Shown here in pieces: positions 13,663 to 21,749 of a stretch of DNA of 21,997 nucleotides. A program made the position numbers and the translations under genes. This stretch comes from a virus, in the IMG/VR virus record IMGVR_UViG_3300021085_000251, positions 1 through 21,997 of that record; one strand, written 5' to 3'. Positions within the stretch are counted from its first letter, which is position 1; every line of letters begins with the position of its first letter. Below the pieces are notes generated by a model. The model was not told where the DNA came from and ran no database searches. It was given only the letters and a program-made list of their open reading frames with translations.

Positions 13663-16600
13663 ATGGCTTCGCAAAAAATTCAAATTCCTAGTTTAGCCCA
13701 AATTGGGGTAATTCGTGATGCAGCCCCTCACGTTCTCCCGCCTAACGCTTTTTCTGATGGACAAAATATTAGGTTCGTAAATGAAGGTGTTGAGAAACGA
13801 AAAGGTACTGCTAAAATTTTTGCAGATACTTCTTCGACTGACGAAATTATTTCGATTTCTTATTTTCCCGACCCCTCAGAAACTCGTTATATCCGTGTTA
13901 TTCGAGACACTAGCTTTAACCCAAATAGAATTAAACTTGAATCAGTAGAAGCTGATGGTACAGCAACCAACTTAACTTTAAATACTAACGCAACTAGTTT
14001 TTTAGAATTTATTAATACCTCAGATTCTGACTTCCAAACAGATATCGTTGCGGGTGGCTACGCTTTAATTGTTAATAACGGTTTTCATACTCCTCATGTT
14101 ATTGAAAGTTCACTAAATACTGCCGTTGAAATCCCTAATTGGAACTACGATATTTCTACTGATGGTCACGTTTCTTGTAAGGTAATTAAATCTTTTAAAG
14201 ATGTTTTGATTGCTGGTAATTTAACTAAGTATGGAACAGTGACAACGGACGGTAGCGGTAACATTACAGCCATTACTCCAAATGCTAATATAACAAGATT
14301 ACCTAGTGCAATCAGAGTTTCGTCTATTGCAAGCCCAGGTGAGATTCCGCAATTATGGGATCCTTCAGCTGCTGGTAGTAAACCTGCGGATGAGTTTGAA
14401 CTTTCAAGTACCGCACCTATTCAAGACATTTTAGAGTTACAAGGTACAGCAATTGTTTATACTAGTGATTCTATTCACTCAATTCAAATTGATTCTCGCA
14501 ATAATATTAATGTTCAAAACATTACGAAATCACAAGGCTTATTGAGTACTGGTTTAGTCTCTGAGTTTGAAGGAAAACATTTAGTTGTTGGTTCAGACGA
14601 TATCTATACTTTTGCAGGATCTTCTTCTTCTATTCAAACAGTAGCTGAAAATCGTATTAAAGAATACTTTTTTGAGAACTTAAATCCAGGTTATATTGAT
14701 AATGCTTTTGTAGCTACAGATAAAATGACTTCAGAAGTTAAAATTTTCTTTCCTAATAAAGAATCTTTTGATGGAAAATGTAATGAGTATCTTGCTTGGA
14801 ATTATAAAAATAATACGTGGACAATTAACACTTGCGAAAGTGTTATAGATTCTACAATTGGACCAATTACGGGTGGTGGCTTACCTTCTTCGACAGTAAC
14901 ATTCGGGGGCGTAGGTAACGCAGCCGCAAGCGGTCAACCTGAAACTCAGAAAATAACAGTAGACTTAGGAACAGGAAATACACTATCAGCCCCTACTAAT
15001 CAAGTAGAGGCGTTAACATATACGGGAAGTAATTCCGCAACGTATCTTGCAACTAAAGCTACGTTAGGAATATCTGACGATATTATTCCAACTAACCAAG
15101 AAAATTTGGAGTACACATTAGAAAACCAAATTAGCACTGGTGGTGTAAAACTTGATTTTACAACAGTTTCTTCTAATCAAGACGCTACTGTTTCTCGTAC
15201 ACAATTAGCTGTAGATGTTGATTTTGATTTTACTACAACTGCAATTAATGGTGTAACATCAAAATCTGGTAGTTCTTTTGCGACTTCTACTAGTGGTAAT
15301 GATTACTTTTGGGACGGAGAAAATGGGATCATTATTTTTACTGGTTACCGTTATGATCTATTCTCTAGCTCAACAGGTATGTTTACTCCTGCAAATAATC
15401 AAACAATAATTGTTCAAATGACTGCTAACTCGTTTGGTGATAATGATATCAATAAGTATCTGGTTATTACAAATCGAAACGGAGACGTAACTAGAACCAG
15501 CCTAAGATCTGGTTTTCCGCTGTCGTTTAATCATAGTAATGGTCAGCGAATAGTTGTTAATAGCGTTAGCGGCCCAGGAACAACGGCTACTGGTCGTCGT
15601 CTTAGGAAAGTCAATACCTCTGCTAAAAATACGATTACAAATGAGGGTACTGCTTCTATACGTTATTGGACTGGCGCAGATATTGACATGTTTGATCCCG
15701 AAGTAACGTATACCCTTAGCGGTGTTCGTACAGGCGATAATACTGATTTTAGGTTATCAAATACTAATAAACTTTTAAAACAAAATGGTACTCTTACGAC
15801 TCTTGTGGATACCCCGACGGATACTATACCTGATTATACTTTAAGCGGAGATGTTGCTGTAGCCCCAGTTAGCGGCGTTGGTGATGCGACTGATTTGGAT
15901 TCTAAACCAGAAATTGATCTTAATGTTTCTGTAATAAATAGCATTTTAAGTTATTCACCCTCAGGTAATAATGCAACTAATGTGAATCTTTCAACACCCT
16001 CAATTTCTTCGGGTATAGAATATGTAGAAATTAATTCGACTCAAAGCGAAATTAGGATTACCTCTAATTACAACTCGTCTGATCCAACTACTTTTGCTGT
16101 CTTTCGGTTTAACACTCCCTCAACGACTCCCGTGTCTTATTTGTTAGATTCAGCAGATATTGTTTCGGGAACTTTAGGTTTTCCTTTTTCAACAATAGAT
16201 ACAAATGGTGTTGCATTAACACTTAATTTAGGTGATAAATTAATTAGGAATACACAAGAAAAGTCTGGGTTTATTGGAACTTACTCAACTGTTTCTTATA
16301 ATACTACTAAACAGCACACTGATTTTAAACTTACTAATAATGGTAATTCTTCTGTTTCTACAAACGTTGAGTTTGATTCTGCTAAGGTATCTGTTAACGG
16401 TAGTTCTACTCAAGGTTCCTTAAGTTTTGGTCAATCAGTGATATTAGAAATCCCAGGTAATGAAAGTACAAGCCAATGGACAGTAAGTCTTGGAGAAGCT
16501 GCAACGTTTTCTTTCTCAGATGATAACGGTCAATTAATTACTGATTTTGCTTTAAACCCACAAGAAACAAATGGTTCAACTGTTGCAACCGAAATTGCTA

Positions 16601-19071
16601 CGGCTATTAACGATTTAAATCATTCAACGTATACAGCTTCTTCTTCAGGTTCTGTTATTACTGTTAAGAATAAAGTTTCGGCTTCAACGAATCCAACTTT
16701 AAGCTTTACAGAAAATGATGGAGTTGGTTTAGAAAAAGATTTTCTTGAGTCTCCTTTGGGTGATCAATCTGTTAATAATAATTATGATACTAGAATACTT
16801 TGGCGTGTAAGAGAGAATGGCAGCTCAAATGATGACATCGTTTTCCAAAGATATACAGGTACTGCGGGTACTACTGATTTTAATTTTCGGCAATCTACTC
16901 AATTTACTTTAACTAGTAGTAATACTTTAACAGGTCTTATTAATTTTACTGATAATGAATTTACTCGCGTAGATAATACTGGGACTGCTGGTGGTTTTCC
17001 GTTTCCTATAACTATAGGTGATTTTACTTACTCAGAAGATAATGATATTATACAAAGAGGTAGTCTCGCTTATTTTACTGGTACTGCACCGGCCAGGACT
17101 CTTTATTACAAAGTAAAATTTAAATCAAATTTAGCTGCTGGTTCTTCTGTAAGAACCTCTCCAGGAACTACTTTTCCTATTTACAATTATACTATTGATG
17201 ATGGTGTAAATAGTGCATTAACTTCTTCTTATAGCCCTTCTAATGCAACAGATTCTTCTACAATCGTTGCTGAAGGTCTGCGAGATGACATTATTTCTTA
17301 CTTTAATATTAATAAACAGAGTAATCAAAATGCTTGGAACTCAGAAGCAACTGTTTCAAATAACAATAAAACATATGGCGTTATTGATTTAAATAACGAA
17401 ACTACATTAGATGAATTTGTTATTTCAATTTCTACAAATGCTAATCCTGACGCGCCAAACTCTACGGCGGTACTAACAGGGGCAGGCATATCAGGTAGCC
17501 AAACAGGTAATGTGCTTCGTTTATTTGAGCCTAACAATACGACAGCTGTTTTAGACGTATTACTATCAAGCAACGAAGCTACGAGTGCTATTATCCAAAG
17601 AATTGTTGATACAATTAATAATAATACGCAGTCACCGATTAATTACTCTGCGACAAACAATACAGGCTCTACTAGAGTTGATATTGTAGGTTCAGCGGTT
17701 AACACATCAGCTAGGTGGACGACTCAATATTTAGCCGCGAGTAACGGTACTAACGCTGATGGCGATTTTCTTATTTCGGCTACAGCGTCAGTTATTACTC
17801 AAGGTAAACCTTTTTCGGTTAAGTTAAGAGTGTTTGAGCCTCGAAGCCAAACAACAGTTGTGCTTCCGCTGACTCAGGTTAATAATACGACCATAACTTC
17901 AGAGCTAGTTAGTTTAATTAATAACTCATCTTCTGTGTTTTACCCTAATTGGTTAGCAGCCGTTGATAGCGGTAATAGTAATGTAATTAATTTAACTTTT
18001 AAAACTAATGATTACGTTTTACCTGCAAACCACCCTACTGCTCGTGATGTTGATTATGCGGGGCCTACAGGTAATGATGGTCGCGCTATTTATGTTAGCG
18101 AAGTTATTTATGATACTGAGACAATTGATAACTCATCTATTATCACGGAAGGTAGCTCAGGCTTAACGATGACTGCGCAGCTTGCACAAGTAAGTGGTGT
18201 CGAATTTCAAAGAGGCCAACCAGATATCGTTGGTACTAAAGTAAAATTAACTTTTGAAAATGAAAATTTTCTAAGTCAATCGGCAGCGTTAAGTGCTACC
18301 CCCGCTCAACTGGGACTTGCATTTACTGATATGATTAACTCGGATGTACCGAAACTTAATGCGACAGATAACGCGGACGGAACTGTAACAGTTACTTCTA
18401 ATGATTTAACAAATACTAGTTTCTCATTTGCCGTTGGTTTTGATGAAACAAGTGATGCCAATGATATCAATAAAGCTGATAGGACTGTTCCTGAAAATTG
18501 GCCTACAGCATCAGTTGCTGTAACTAGTGCAGAGCAAGATACTGAAAGACCTTGGAGTACTAGTAGCTTTAACGATAGGCAACAATATTTAGTTACTACA
18601 AGTAATCATGTTATTTTAGGTTCTAATATTGGTTATTCTTTCAATAGTTGTAAGTTACCTTCGTTAACAAGCACAGGTACAGCGTATGATTCTTTTGTAG
18701 AAAGAACACACTTACCTATAGGTGATTTTAGTAATATAAAACAATTCAATTACTTACAAGCCCTTATTACGCAAGGTGACTTAGGTATTTGCGTTAATAC
18801 TATTAATAGCCCAGGTGAAACTGTTTCTCAGCTTCGAACTCAAAGCAAAAAACCTTTTCATATTCAAGAAGAATATAAAATTGATATTCGAAAGCCTGCT
18901 TCCGCTAATGCGGAAAAGGTTTATTCATCAGGAAGACTAGTGAACGTTTGTTTCACTGATCTCGTCGGTGAATTTAATGGAATTCAATATGTCGGAAAAA
19001 CTCCTTGGCGTATTTCTGGTTATGGTTTTGATTTTATTATTCGAGAATCGAGAAGTGAATCTAAAGATTAA
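13663..19071 (+). CDS. Giant tail nozzle / tail tubular B-like protein (1802 aa) with a large insertion
   Basis: The nozzle continues the short tail below the adaptor and plugs the DNA channel. The ATG at 13663 follows AGGAG (13652-13656). Residues 1-60 include PPNAFSDGQNIRFVNEGVEK, the usual opening of nozzle proteins. Residues about 240-390 have beta-propeller-like text (LELQGTAIVYTSDSIHSIQI; GLLSTGLVSEFEGKHLVVGS; YLAWNYKNNTWTINT). The last 175 residues return to nozzle sequence: RPWSTSSFNDRQQYLV, then SFVERTHLPIGD, YKIDIRKPAS and TPWRISGYGFDFIIRES. In T7 gp12 (794 aa) and P22 gp10 (472 aa) such ends lie much closer together. Here about 1,200 residues (roughly 400-1625) of Ser/Thr/Asn-rich beta sequence are inserted, including repeated helix-plus-strand modules. 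The reading frame is unbroken over 5.4 kb. The nozzle assignment is strong from ends, order and operon; the role of the insertion is unknown. Confidence 0.85.
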   Translation: MASQKIQIPSLAQIGVIRDAAPHVLPPNAFSDGQNIRFVNEGVEKRKGTAKIFADTSSTDEIISISYFPDPSETRYIRVIRDTSFNPNRIKLESVEADGTATNLTLNTNATSFLEFINTSDSDFQTDIVAGGYALIVNNGFHTPHVIESSLNTAVEIPNWNYDISTDGHVSCKVIKSFKDVLIAGNLTKYGTVTTDGSGNITAITPNANITRLPSAIRVSSIASPGEIPQLWDPSAAGSKPADEFELSSTAPIQDILELQGTAIVYTSDSIHSIQIDSRNNINVQNITKSQGLLSTGLVSEFEGKHLVVGSDDIYTFAGSSSSIQTVAENRIKEYFFENLNPGYIDNAFVATDKMTSEVKIFFPNKESFDGKCNEYLAWNYKNNTWTINTCESVIDSTIGPITGGGLPSSTVTFGGVGNAAASGQPETQKITVDLGTGNTLSAPTNQVEALTYTGSNSATYLATKATLGISDDIIPTNQENLEYTLENQISTGGVKLDFTTVSSNQDATVSRTQLAVDVDFDFTTTAINGVTSKSGSSFATSTSGNDYFWDGENGIIIFTGYRYDLFSSSTGMFTPANNQTIIVQMTANSFGDNDINKYLVITNRNGDVTRTSLRSGFPLSFNHSNGQRIVVNSVSGPGTTATGRRLRKVNTSAKNTITNEGTASIRYWTGADIDMFDPEVTYTLSGVRTGDNTDFRLSNTNKLLKQNGTLTTLVDTPTDTIPDYTLSGDVAVAPVSGVGDATDLDSKPEIDLNVSVINSILSYSPSGNNATNVNLSTPSISSGIEYVEINSTQSEIRITSNYNSSDPTTFAVFRFNTPSTTPVSYLLDSADIVSGTLGFPFSTIDTNGVALTLNLGDKLIRNTQEKSGFIGTYSTVSYNTTKQHTDFKLTNNGNSSVSTNVEFDSAKVSVNGSSTQGSLSFGQSVILEIPGNESTSQWTVSLGEAATFSFSDDNGQLITDFALNPQETNGSTVATEIATAINDLNHSTYTASSSGSVITVKNKVSASTNPTLSFTENDGVGLEKDFLESPLGDQSVNNNYDTRILWRVRENGSSNDDIVFQRYTGTAGTTDFNFRQSTQFTLTSSNTLTGLINFTDNEFTRVDNTGTAGGFPFPITIGDFTYSEDNDIIQRGSLAYFTGTAPARTLYYKVKFKSNLAAGSSVRTSPGTTFPIYNYTIDDGVNSALTSSYSPSNATDSSTIVAEGLRDDIISYFNINKQSNQNAWNSEATVSNNNKTYGVIDLNNETTLDEFVISISTNANPDAPNSTAVLTGAGISGSQTGNVLRLFEPNNTTAVLDVLLSSNEATSAIIQRIVDTINNNTQSPINYSATNNTGSTRVDIVGSAVNTSARWTTQYLAASNGTNADGDFLISATASVITQGKPFSVKLRVFEPRSQTTVVLPLTQVNNTTITSELVSLINNSSSVFYPNWLAAVDSGNSNVINLTFKTNDYVLPANHPTARDVDYAGPTGNDGRAIYVSEVIYDTETIDNSSIITEGSSGLTMTAQLAQVSGVEFQRGQPDIVGTKVKLTFENENFLSQSAALSATPAQLGLAFTDMINSDVPKLNATDNADGTVTVTSNDLTNTSFSFAVGFDETSDANDINKADRTVPENWPTASVAVTSAEQDTERPWSTSSFNDRQQYLVTTSNHVILGSNIGYSFNSCKLPSLTSTGTAYDSFVERTHLPIGDFSNIKQFNYLQALITQGDLGICVNTINSPGETVSQLRTQSKKPFHIQEEYKIDIRKPASANAEKVYSSGRLVNVCFTDLVGEFNGIQYVGKTPWRISGYGFDFIIRESRSESKD
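17251..18420 (+). repeat. Repeated helix/strand modules in the nozzle insertion
   Basis: Several segments share the order: short amphipathic helix ending in an (I/M)N or similar, a short linker, then strands with V-x-(I/V). Examples start near 17251 (TIVAEGLRDDIISYFN), 17578 (AIIQRIVDTINNNTQS), 17884 (TITSELVSLINNSSSV) and 18301 (AQLGLAFTDMINSDVP). A further copy lies upstream near 16579 (TVATEIATAINDLNHS). Similarity is at the protein pattern level only; T7 gp12 contains a related segment (an EELAKQM-type helix then strands). Spacing between copies is irregular. Confidence 0.55.
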
Positions 19072-19076
19072 TAGTG

Positions 19077-19101
19077 AGAGGGGTTCTTCGGAATCCCTCT
19101 T
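19077..19101 (+). terminator. UUCG-loop hairpin after the nozzle gene (probable weak terminator)
   Basis: A 10-bp stem (19077-19086 with 19091-19100, one G-T wobble) closes on TTCG, 5 bases after the nozzle stop. It is built like the hairpin after the capsid gene, but only two T residues follow, so termination may be weak or the structure may instead protect the mRNA 3' end. Confidence 0.65.
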
Positions 19102-19118
19102 ACACATTGAGGACAACA

Positions 19119-19625
19119 ATGATTATACGAAATATTATTGACAGTGATATCTGTCAACTTATCGCTCTTTGCGAAAAAGAAAATACCCCGCGCGCTCATC
19201 AAGGCGATGGGCTGGGATATAACGCTTATAATGAATATGTGTGGATCAAGAATACTCTTGCCCTATACGAACAAGCTAAAGACCCTTCGTCTGGGAATCT
19301 TTGCATAGGTGTGTTCGATGAGAACAACGTTATGTTAGGATTCCTTACAGCCAGTTATTTTTCGAATTGGTACACTGGGTCGTACATTGCAGATATGAAA
19401 GATGTTTGCACAGACATGACCCATGACAAATACCATGAGGTCTTTGAAAAGTTATTTAGACGGTTTATCAATCATTACGCTCAACTCGGTGTTACCGATT
19501 GGAGGGCGGATACGATTAGGTCTGAAGACGATAATGGTCTGAAGTTTGGTAATTACATTAAAAAACTTTTTAGCGAAGAGAACGATATTGTTCTCAACAC
19601 TTCCGTTAGGGGAGTAAACAGATAA
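19119..19625 (+). CDS. Acetyltransferase-fold (GNAT-like) protein, 168 aa, catalytic loop not visible
   Basis: The ATG at 19119 follows TTGAGGA (19107-19113). An in-frame GTG at 19074 would place the start inside the UUCG hairpin and is rejected. The N-terminus MIIRNIIDSDICQLIALCEK is the usual first strand and helix of GNAT proteins. The middle CIGVFDENNVMLGFLTASYF fits strands 2-4, and the C-terminal part has a long helix (KYHEVFEKLFRRFINHYAQL) followed by strand-like DWRADT and KFGNYIKKLF. The acetyl-CoA-binding loop (Q/R-x-x-G-x-G/A) expected before the long helix is replaced by CTDMTHDKYHE, so it may not be an enzyme. In T7-like phages a gp13-type internal protein with such a fold sits in a similar place after the tail tube genes, and this could be a counterpart. 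The fold call is moderate; activity is doubtful. Confidence 0.6.
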   Translation: MIIRNIIDSDICQLIALCEKENTPRAHQGDGLGYNAYNEYVWIKNTLALYEQAKDPSSGNLCIGVFDENNVMLGFLTASYFSNWYTGSYIADMKDVCTDMTHDKYHEVFEKLFRRFINHYAQLGVTDWRADTIRSEDDNGLKFGNYIKKLFSEENDIVLNTSVRGVNR

Positions 19626-19639
19626 TTGAGGAAACAATT

Positions 19640-20425
19640 ATGAAATACGAAAACGAAATGTTCCAAGACCTCATGGGAATCGTTATCGAGACCAACGATA
19701 AATGGCTTGATAAGAAGCTCAATGGTCATGTATGTTATAAAGGTGGAAGTAGTCGTCAGACTTCTACATCAGCACCTTTAATTCCCAAGGAATTCAAACC
19801 ATTTGCTAGTCAATATGGTAGACAACTTACTAGAGCTTCTCAAAGCGGCAATGTGTTTGGCCAGTTAGCGGATGTAGATCCCTCATTAACAAAAGCTCAA
19901 GAAGCTGCTTTAGGCCGTGCAGGTGAAGTTCGTCAGTTAGGACAAGCAGGCGTTCAAGCGCAACAAGAAGCTTTAACTGGTCGTGGTTTGTTTGGCGCTC
20001 AAAATCTTGAAAACCAAAAAGATGCCTTAGCAATGCAAGCAGCTGAACGTCTTAGTCAACAAACTGAGAATCTTGGTGGTGAAGCTAGCGCACGTGGTGT
20101 AGCTGGTGGTCGTCGTACTCAGTTTGGTAAAGAACGTGCTAAAGCCCTTGCTGGCGCTGAATTGACAGGACAACTAGCAAAGCTTGATACTCAAGATCTT
20201 TCGGCTCGTCGCGCTGCTTCAGCCGCCGCTCGCGGGGAAACAGGGATGATGCAAAAAGCTGGTATGGCGGATATCGATGTCCTTCGGGGTGTCGGTAAAG
20301 AACGTGGCGCTCGTGCGCAACAGCAAGCTGAACAACAATTTCAAGCCCTCCAACAACAAGCGGGTCTCTTTACGGGTCTCCCTCAAGGTCAATCTCAAAC
20401 CACTAGCGGTGGTGGAGGTAAGTAA
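19640..20425 (+). CDS. Putative DNA-ejection / internal virion protein with shared N-terminal leader (261 aa)
   Basis: The ATG at 19640 follows GAGGAA (19628-19633). Residues 7-36 (MFQDLMGIVIETNDKWLDKK, then LNGHVCYKGG) are nearly the same as residues 1-30 of the next gene's product. The rest is Ala/Gln/Arg-rich and helical, with segments such as LTKAQEAALGRAGEVRQLGQ, NLGGEASARGVAGGRRTQFG and ERGARAQQQAEQQFQALQQQ, and ends in a Gly/Ser tail. I associate this composition (long helices with AG-x-x-R and Gln-rich repeats) with phage ejection or internal virion proteins such as those of P22 and T7 groups and many marine podoviruses. The gene is followed by an overlapping (TAATG) second leader-bearing gene and then a lysozyme. 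The role is inferred from composition and order, not from a recognised domain. Confidence 0.62.
   Translation: MKYENEMFQDLMGIVIETNDKWLDKKLNGHVCYKGGSSRQTSTSAPLIPKEFKPFASQYGRQLTRASQSGNVFGQLADVDPSLTKAQEAALGRAGEVRQLGQAGVQAQQEALTGRGLFGAQNLENQKDALAMQAAERLSQQTENLGGEASARGVAGGRRTQFGKERAKALAGAELTGQLAKLDTQDLSARRAASAAARGETGMMQKAGMADIDVLRGVGKERGARAQQQAEQQFQALQQQAGLFTGLPQGQSQTTSGGGGK
19658..19747 (+). repeat. Leader module copy 1
   Basis: Thirty codons (residues 7-36 of the 261-residue protein) encode a segment matching the first 30 residues of the following gene in 23 of 30 positions, and most differences are conservative (L/I, E/D, V/I). Synonymous positions differ widely, so the likeness is kept at protein level. 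Confidence 0.88.
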
Positions 20426-20514
20426 TGTTTAAAGATATTATGGGTATCGTTATTGATACCGAAGATAAGTGGCTTAACAAGAAACTTAACTCTCACATTT
20501 GCTATAAAGGTGGC
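20425..20514 (+). repeat. Leader module copy 2
   Basis: The first 30 codons of the 437-residue protein gene pair with 19658-19747. Both copies end in H-(V/I)-CYKGG followed by Ser/Gly, and both have the same DKWL and KKLN blocks. Confidence 0.88.
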
Positions 20515-21738
20515 GGAAGCGAAACTGATTTTCTAAATACGTTTCAACAACAAGTATCTGAAGGCCCAACAGAAGTTACTAATACTTCTTCTTCTTCCAG
20601 CGGTCTTGAACAAGGCTCATCTAAAGTAGCCGAAGCTCGCACTAAGCTTGAAGGCGCTCTTGGATCTCTTCAGGGTCTTAAGGATGGCAGTTCAGGCGTA
20701 TGTTCTTGTGGTAAACCTAAAGGTAAGTGTAACTGTAAAGGTTACGCTGACGGTACAAGATCTATTGATGAGCTTATGAAAGAATACCGTGAAAAAATGA
20801 ACGCCCCTACAGAAAATACTGAAAAACTTCGTTCAATGATTCGCGAGAAACAAAAGAAAGGTTACGCTTACGGTACTAAAATGGCTAGCCCTATGGGATA
20901 CTACATGGGCGACGCTGCAGTAGCTACTCCACAAGAACAACAAGAAATGATGGCTATCCAACCTGGTGTTCGTATGCAAGCTCCTGCTCCGACACCTGAA
21001 GAGCCAGACCCTATGCAACAAGCGGTTCAAGGTGTAGCTATGAATGAAGCTATTTCACCTGTAGTTGGTTATGCTAAAGATCAAGGCGCTCAAGCATTAA
21101 CAGGACAAACAAGTGGTGCTATTGCGGATGCTGCGGCAAAAGAAGCCTCTAAATCAGCGGTAGATGCGGGTGTTGCTATATCTAAAGACATGGCAGCAGA
21201 TGCAGGCGCTGAAGCTGTAAAGGCAGCTGGTGGTGGTGCTTTGAATAGCGCCCTTTCAGGAATAGGTGGTGCAGCCGCTGCAGATCTTCTTACTAAAGGT
21301 AAGGTCGATGAGAAAACACTTCTGAAAGGTGGTCTCGCTATGGGTGCTAACATGCTTCTCCCAGGTTCAGGTTTCTTAGTAGGCCCTGCAATGTCTGCTC
21401 TCGGACTTAAAGATGGTATGATGGAAGTACCTCCGATGGGGTATGCTGACGGTACTGCTAAGATGACCCCCGAAGAATATCAAATGAAATTCATTAAGGA
21501 ACGCATTGTAGAACCAGCCGAAGCGTACGTTGAAGAACGTCCTATGCTCCAAGCACCTTTACTTATGGCCGCTGCCGCCCGTGATTACGAGCGTGGTAAG
21601 CTTCCACTCGGTAAATTCGGTGGTGGTAAGCTGGAAGGCGGTAAAGATCGTCTTGCTTATCGACACAAAAAATATGGTGAATTCGAAGTTAACCCAGAAT
21701 CTGAACGAGTATCGTACAAGAAAACATTTCGCTTCTAA
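20425..21738 (+). CDS. Putative internal virion protein with leader, Cys cluster and GYADGT repeats (437 aa)
   Basis: The ATG at 20425 overlaps the previous stop, with GGAGGT at 20414-20419. Residues 1-30 are the leader module. After a Ser/Thr/Gly linker, residues 93-104 form a CxCx6CxC cluster (CSCGKPKGKCNC) that could bind a metal. GYADGT occurs at 106-111 and 339-344, with GYAYGT at 146-151. Residues about 198-290 are Ala-rich helical, and 296-332 include a hydrophobic Gly-rich segment (GANMLLPGSGFLVGPAMSAL) that could enter a membrane. The C-terminus is basic (GKFGGGKLEGGKDRLAYRHK). Such a mix (leader, linker, repeats, hydrophobic helix) suits a DNA-ejection protein that leaves the virion and inserts in the host envelope. 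Similar GYAxGG-type repeats occur, in my memory, in marine phage virion proteins. No enzyme motif is seen; function is inferred. Confidence 0.62.
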   Translation: MFKDIMGIVIDTEDKWLNKKLNSHICYKGGGSETDFLNTFQQQVSEGPTEVTNTSSSSSGLEQGSSKVAEARTKLEGALGSLQGLKDGSSGVCSCGKPKGKCNCKGYADGTRSIDELMKEYREKMNAPTENTEKLRSMIREKQKKGYAYGTKMASPMGYYMGDAAVATPQEQQEMMAIQPGVRMQAPAPTPEEPDPMQQAVQGVAMNEAISPVVGYAKDQGAQALTGQTSGAIADAAAKEASKSAVDAGVAISKDMAADAGAEAVKAAGGGALNSALSGIGGAAAADLLTKGKVDEKTLLKGGLAMGANMLLPGSGFLVGPAMSALGLKDGMMEVPPMGYADGTAKMTPEEYQMKFIKERIVEPAEAYVEERPMLQAPLLMAAAARDYERGKLPLGKFGGGKLEGGKDRLAYRHKKYGEFEVNPESERVSYKKTFRF

Positions 21739-21749
21739 GGAGATTTACT

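Noticed and set aside
19074-19118. GTG at 19074 as start of the acetyltransferase-fold gene
   Set aside because: The extra 15 codons would be encoded by the UUCG hairpin, and the ATG at 19119 has its own TTGAGGA site.
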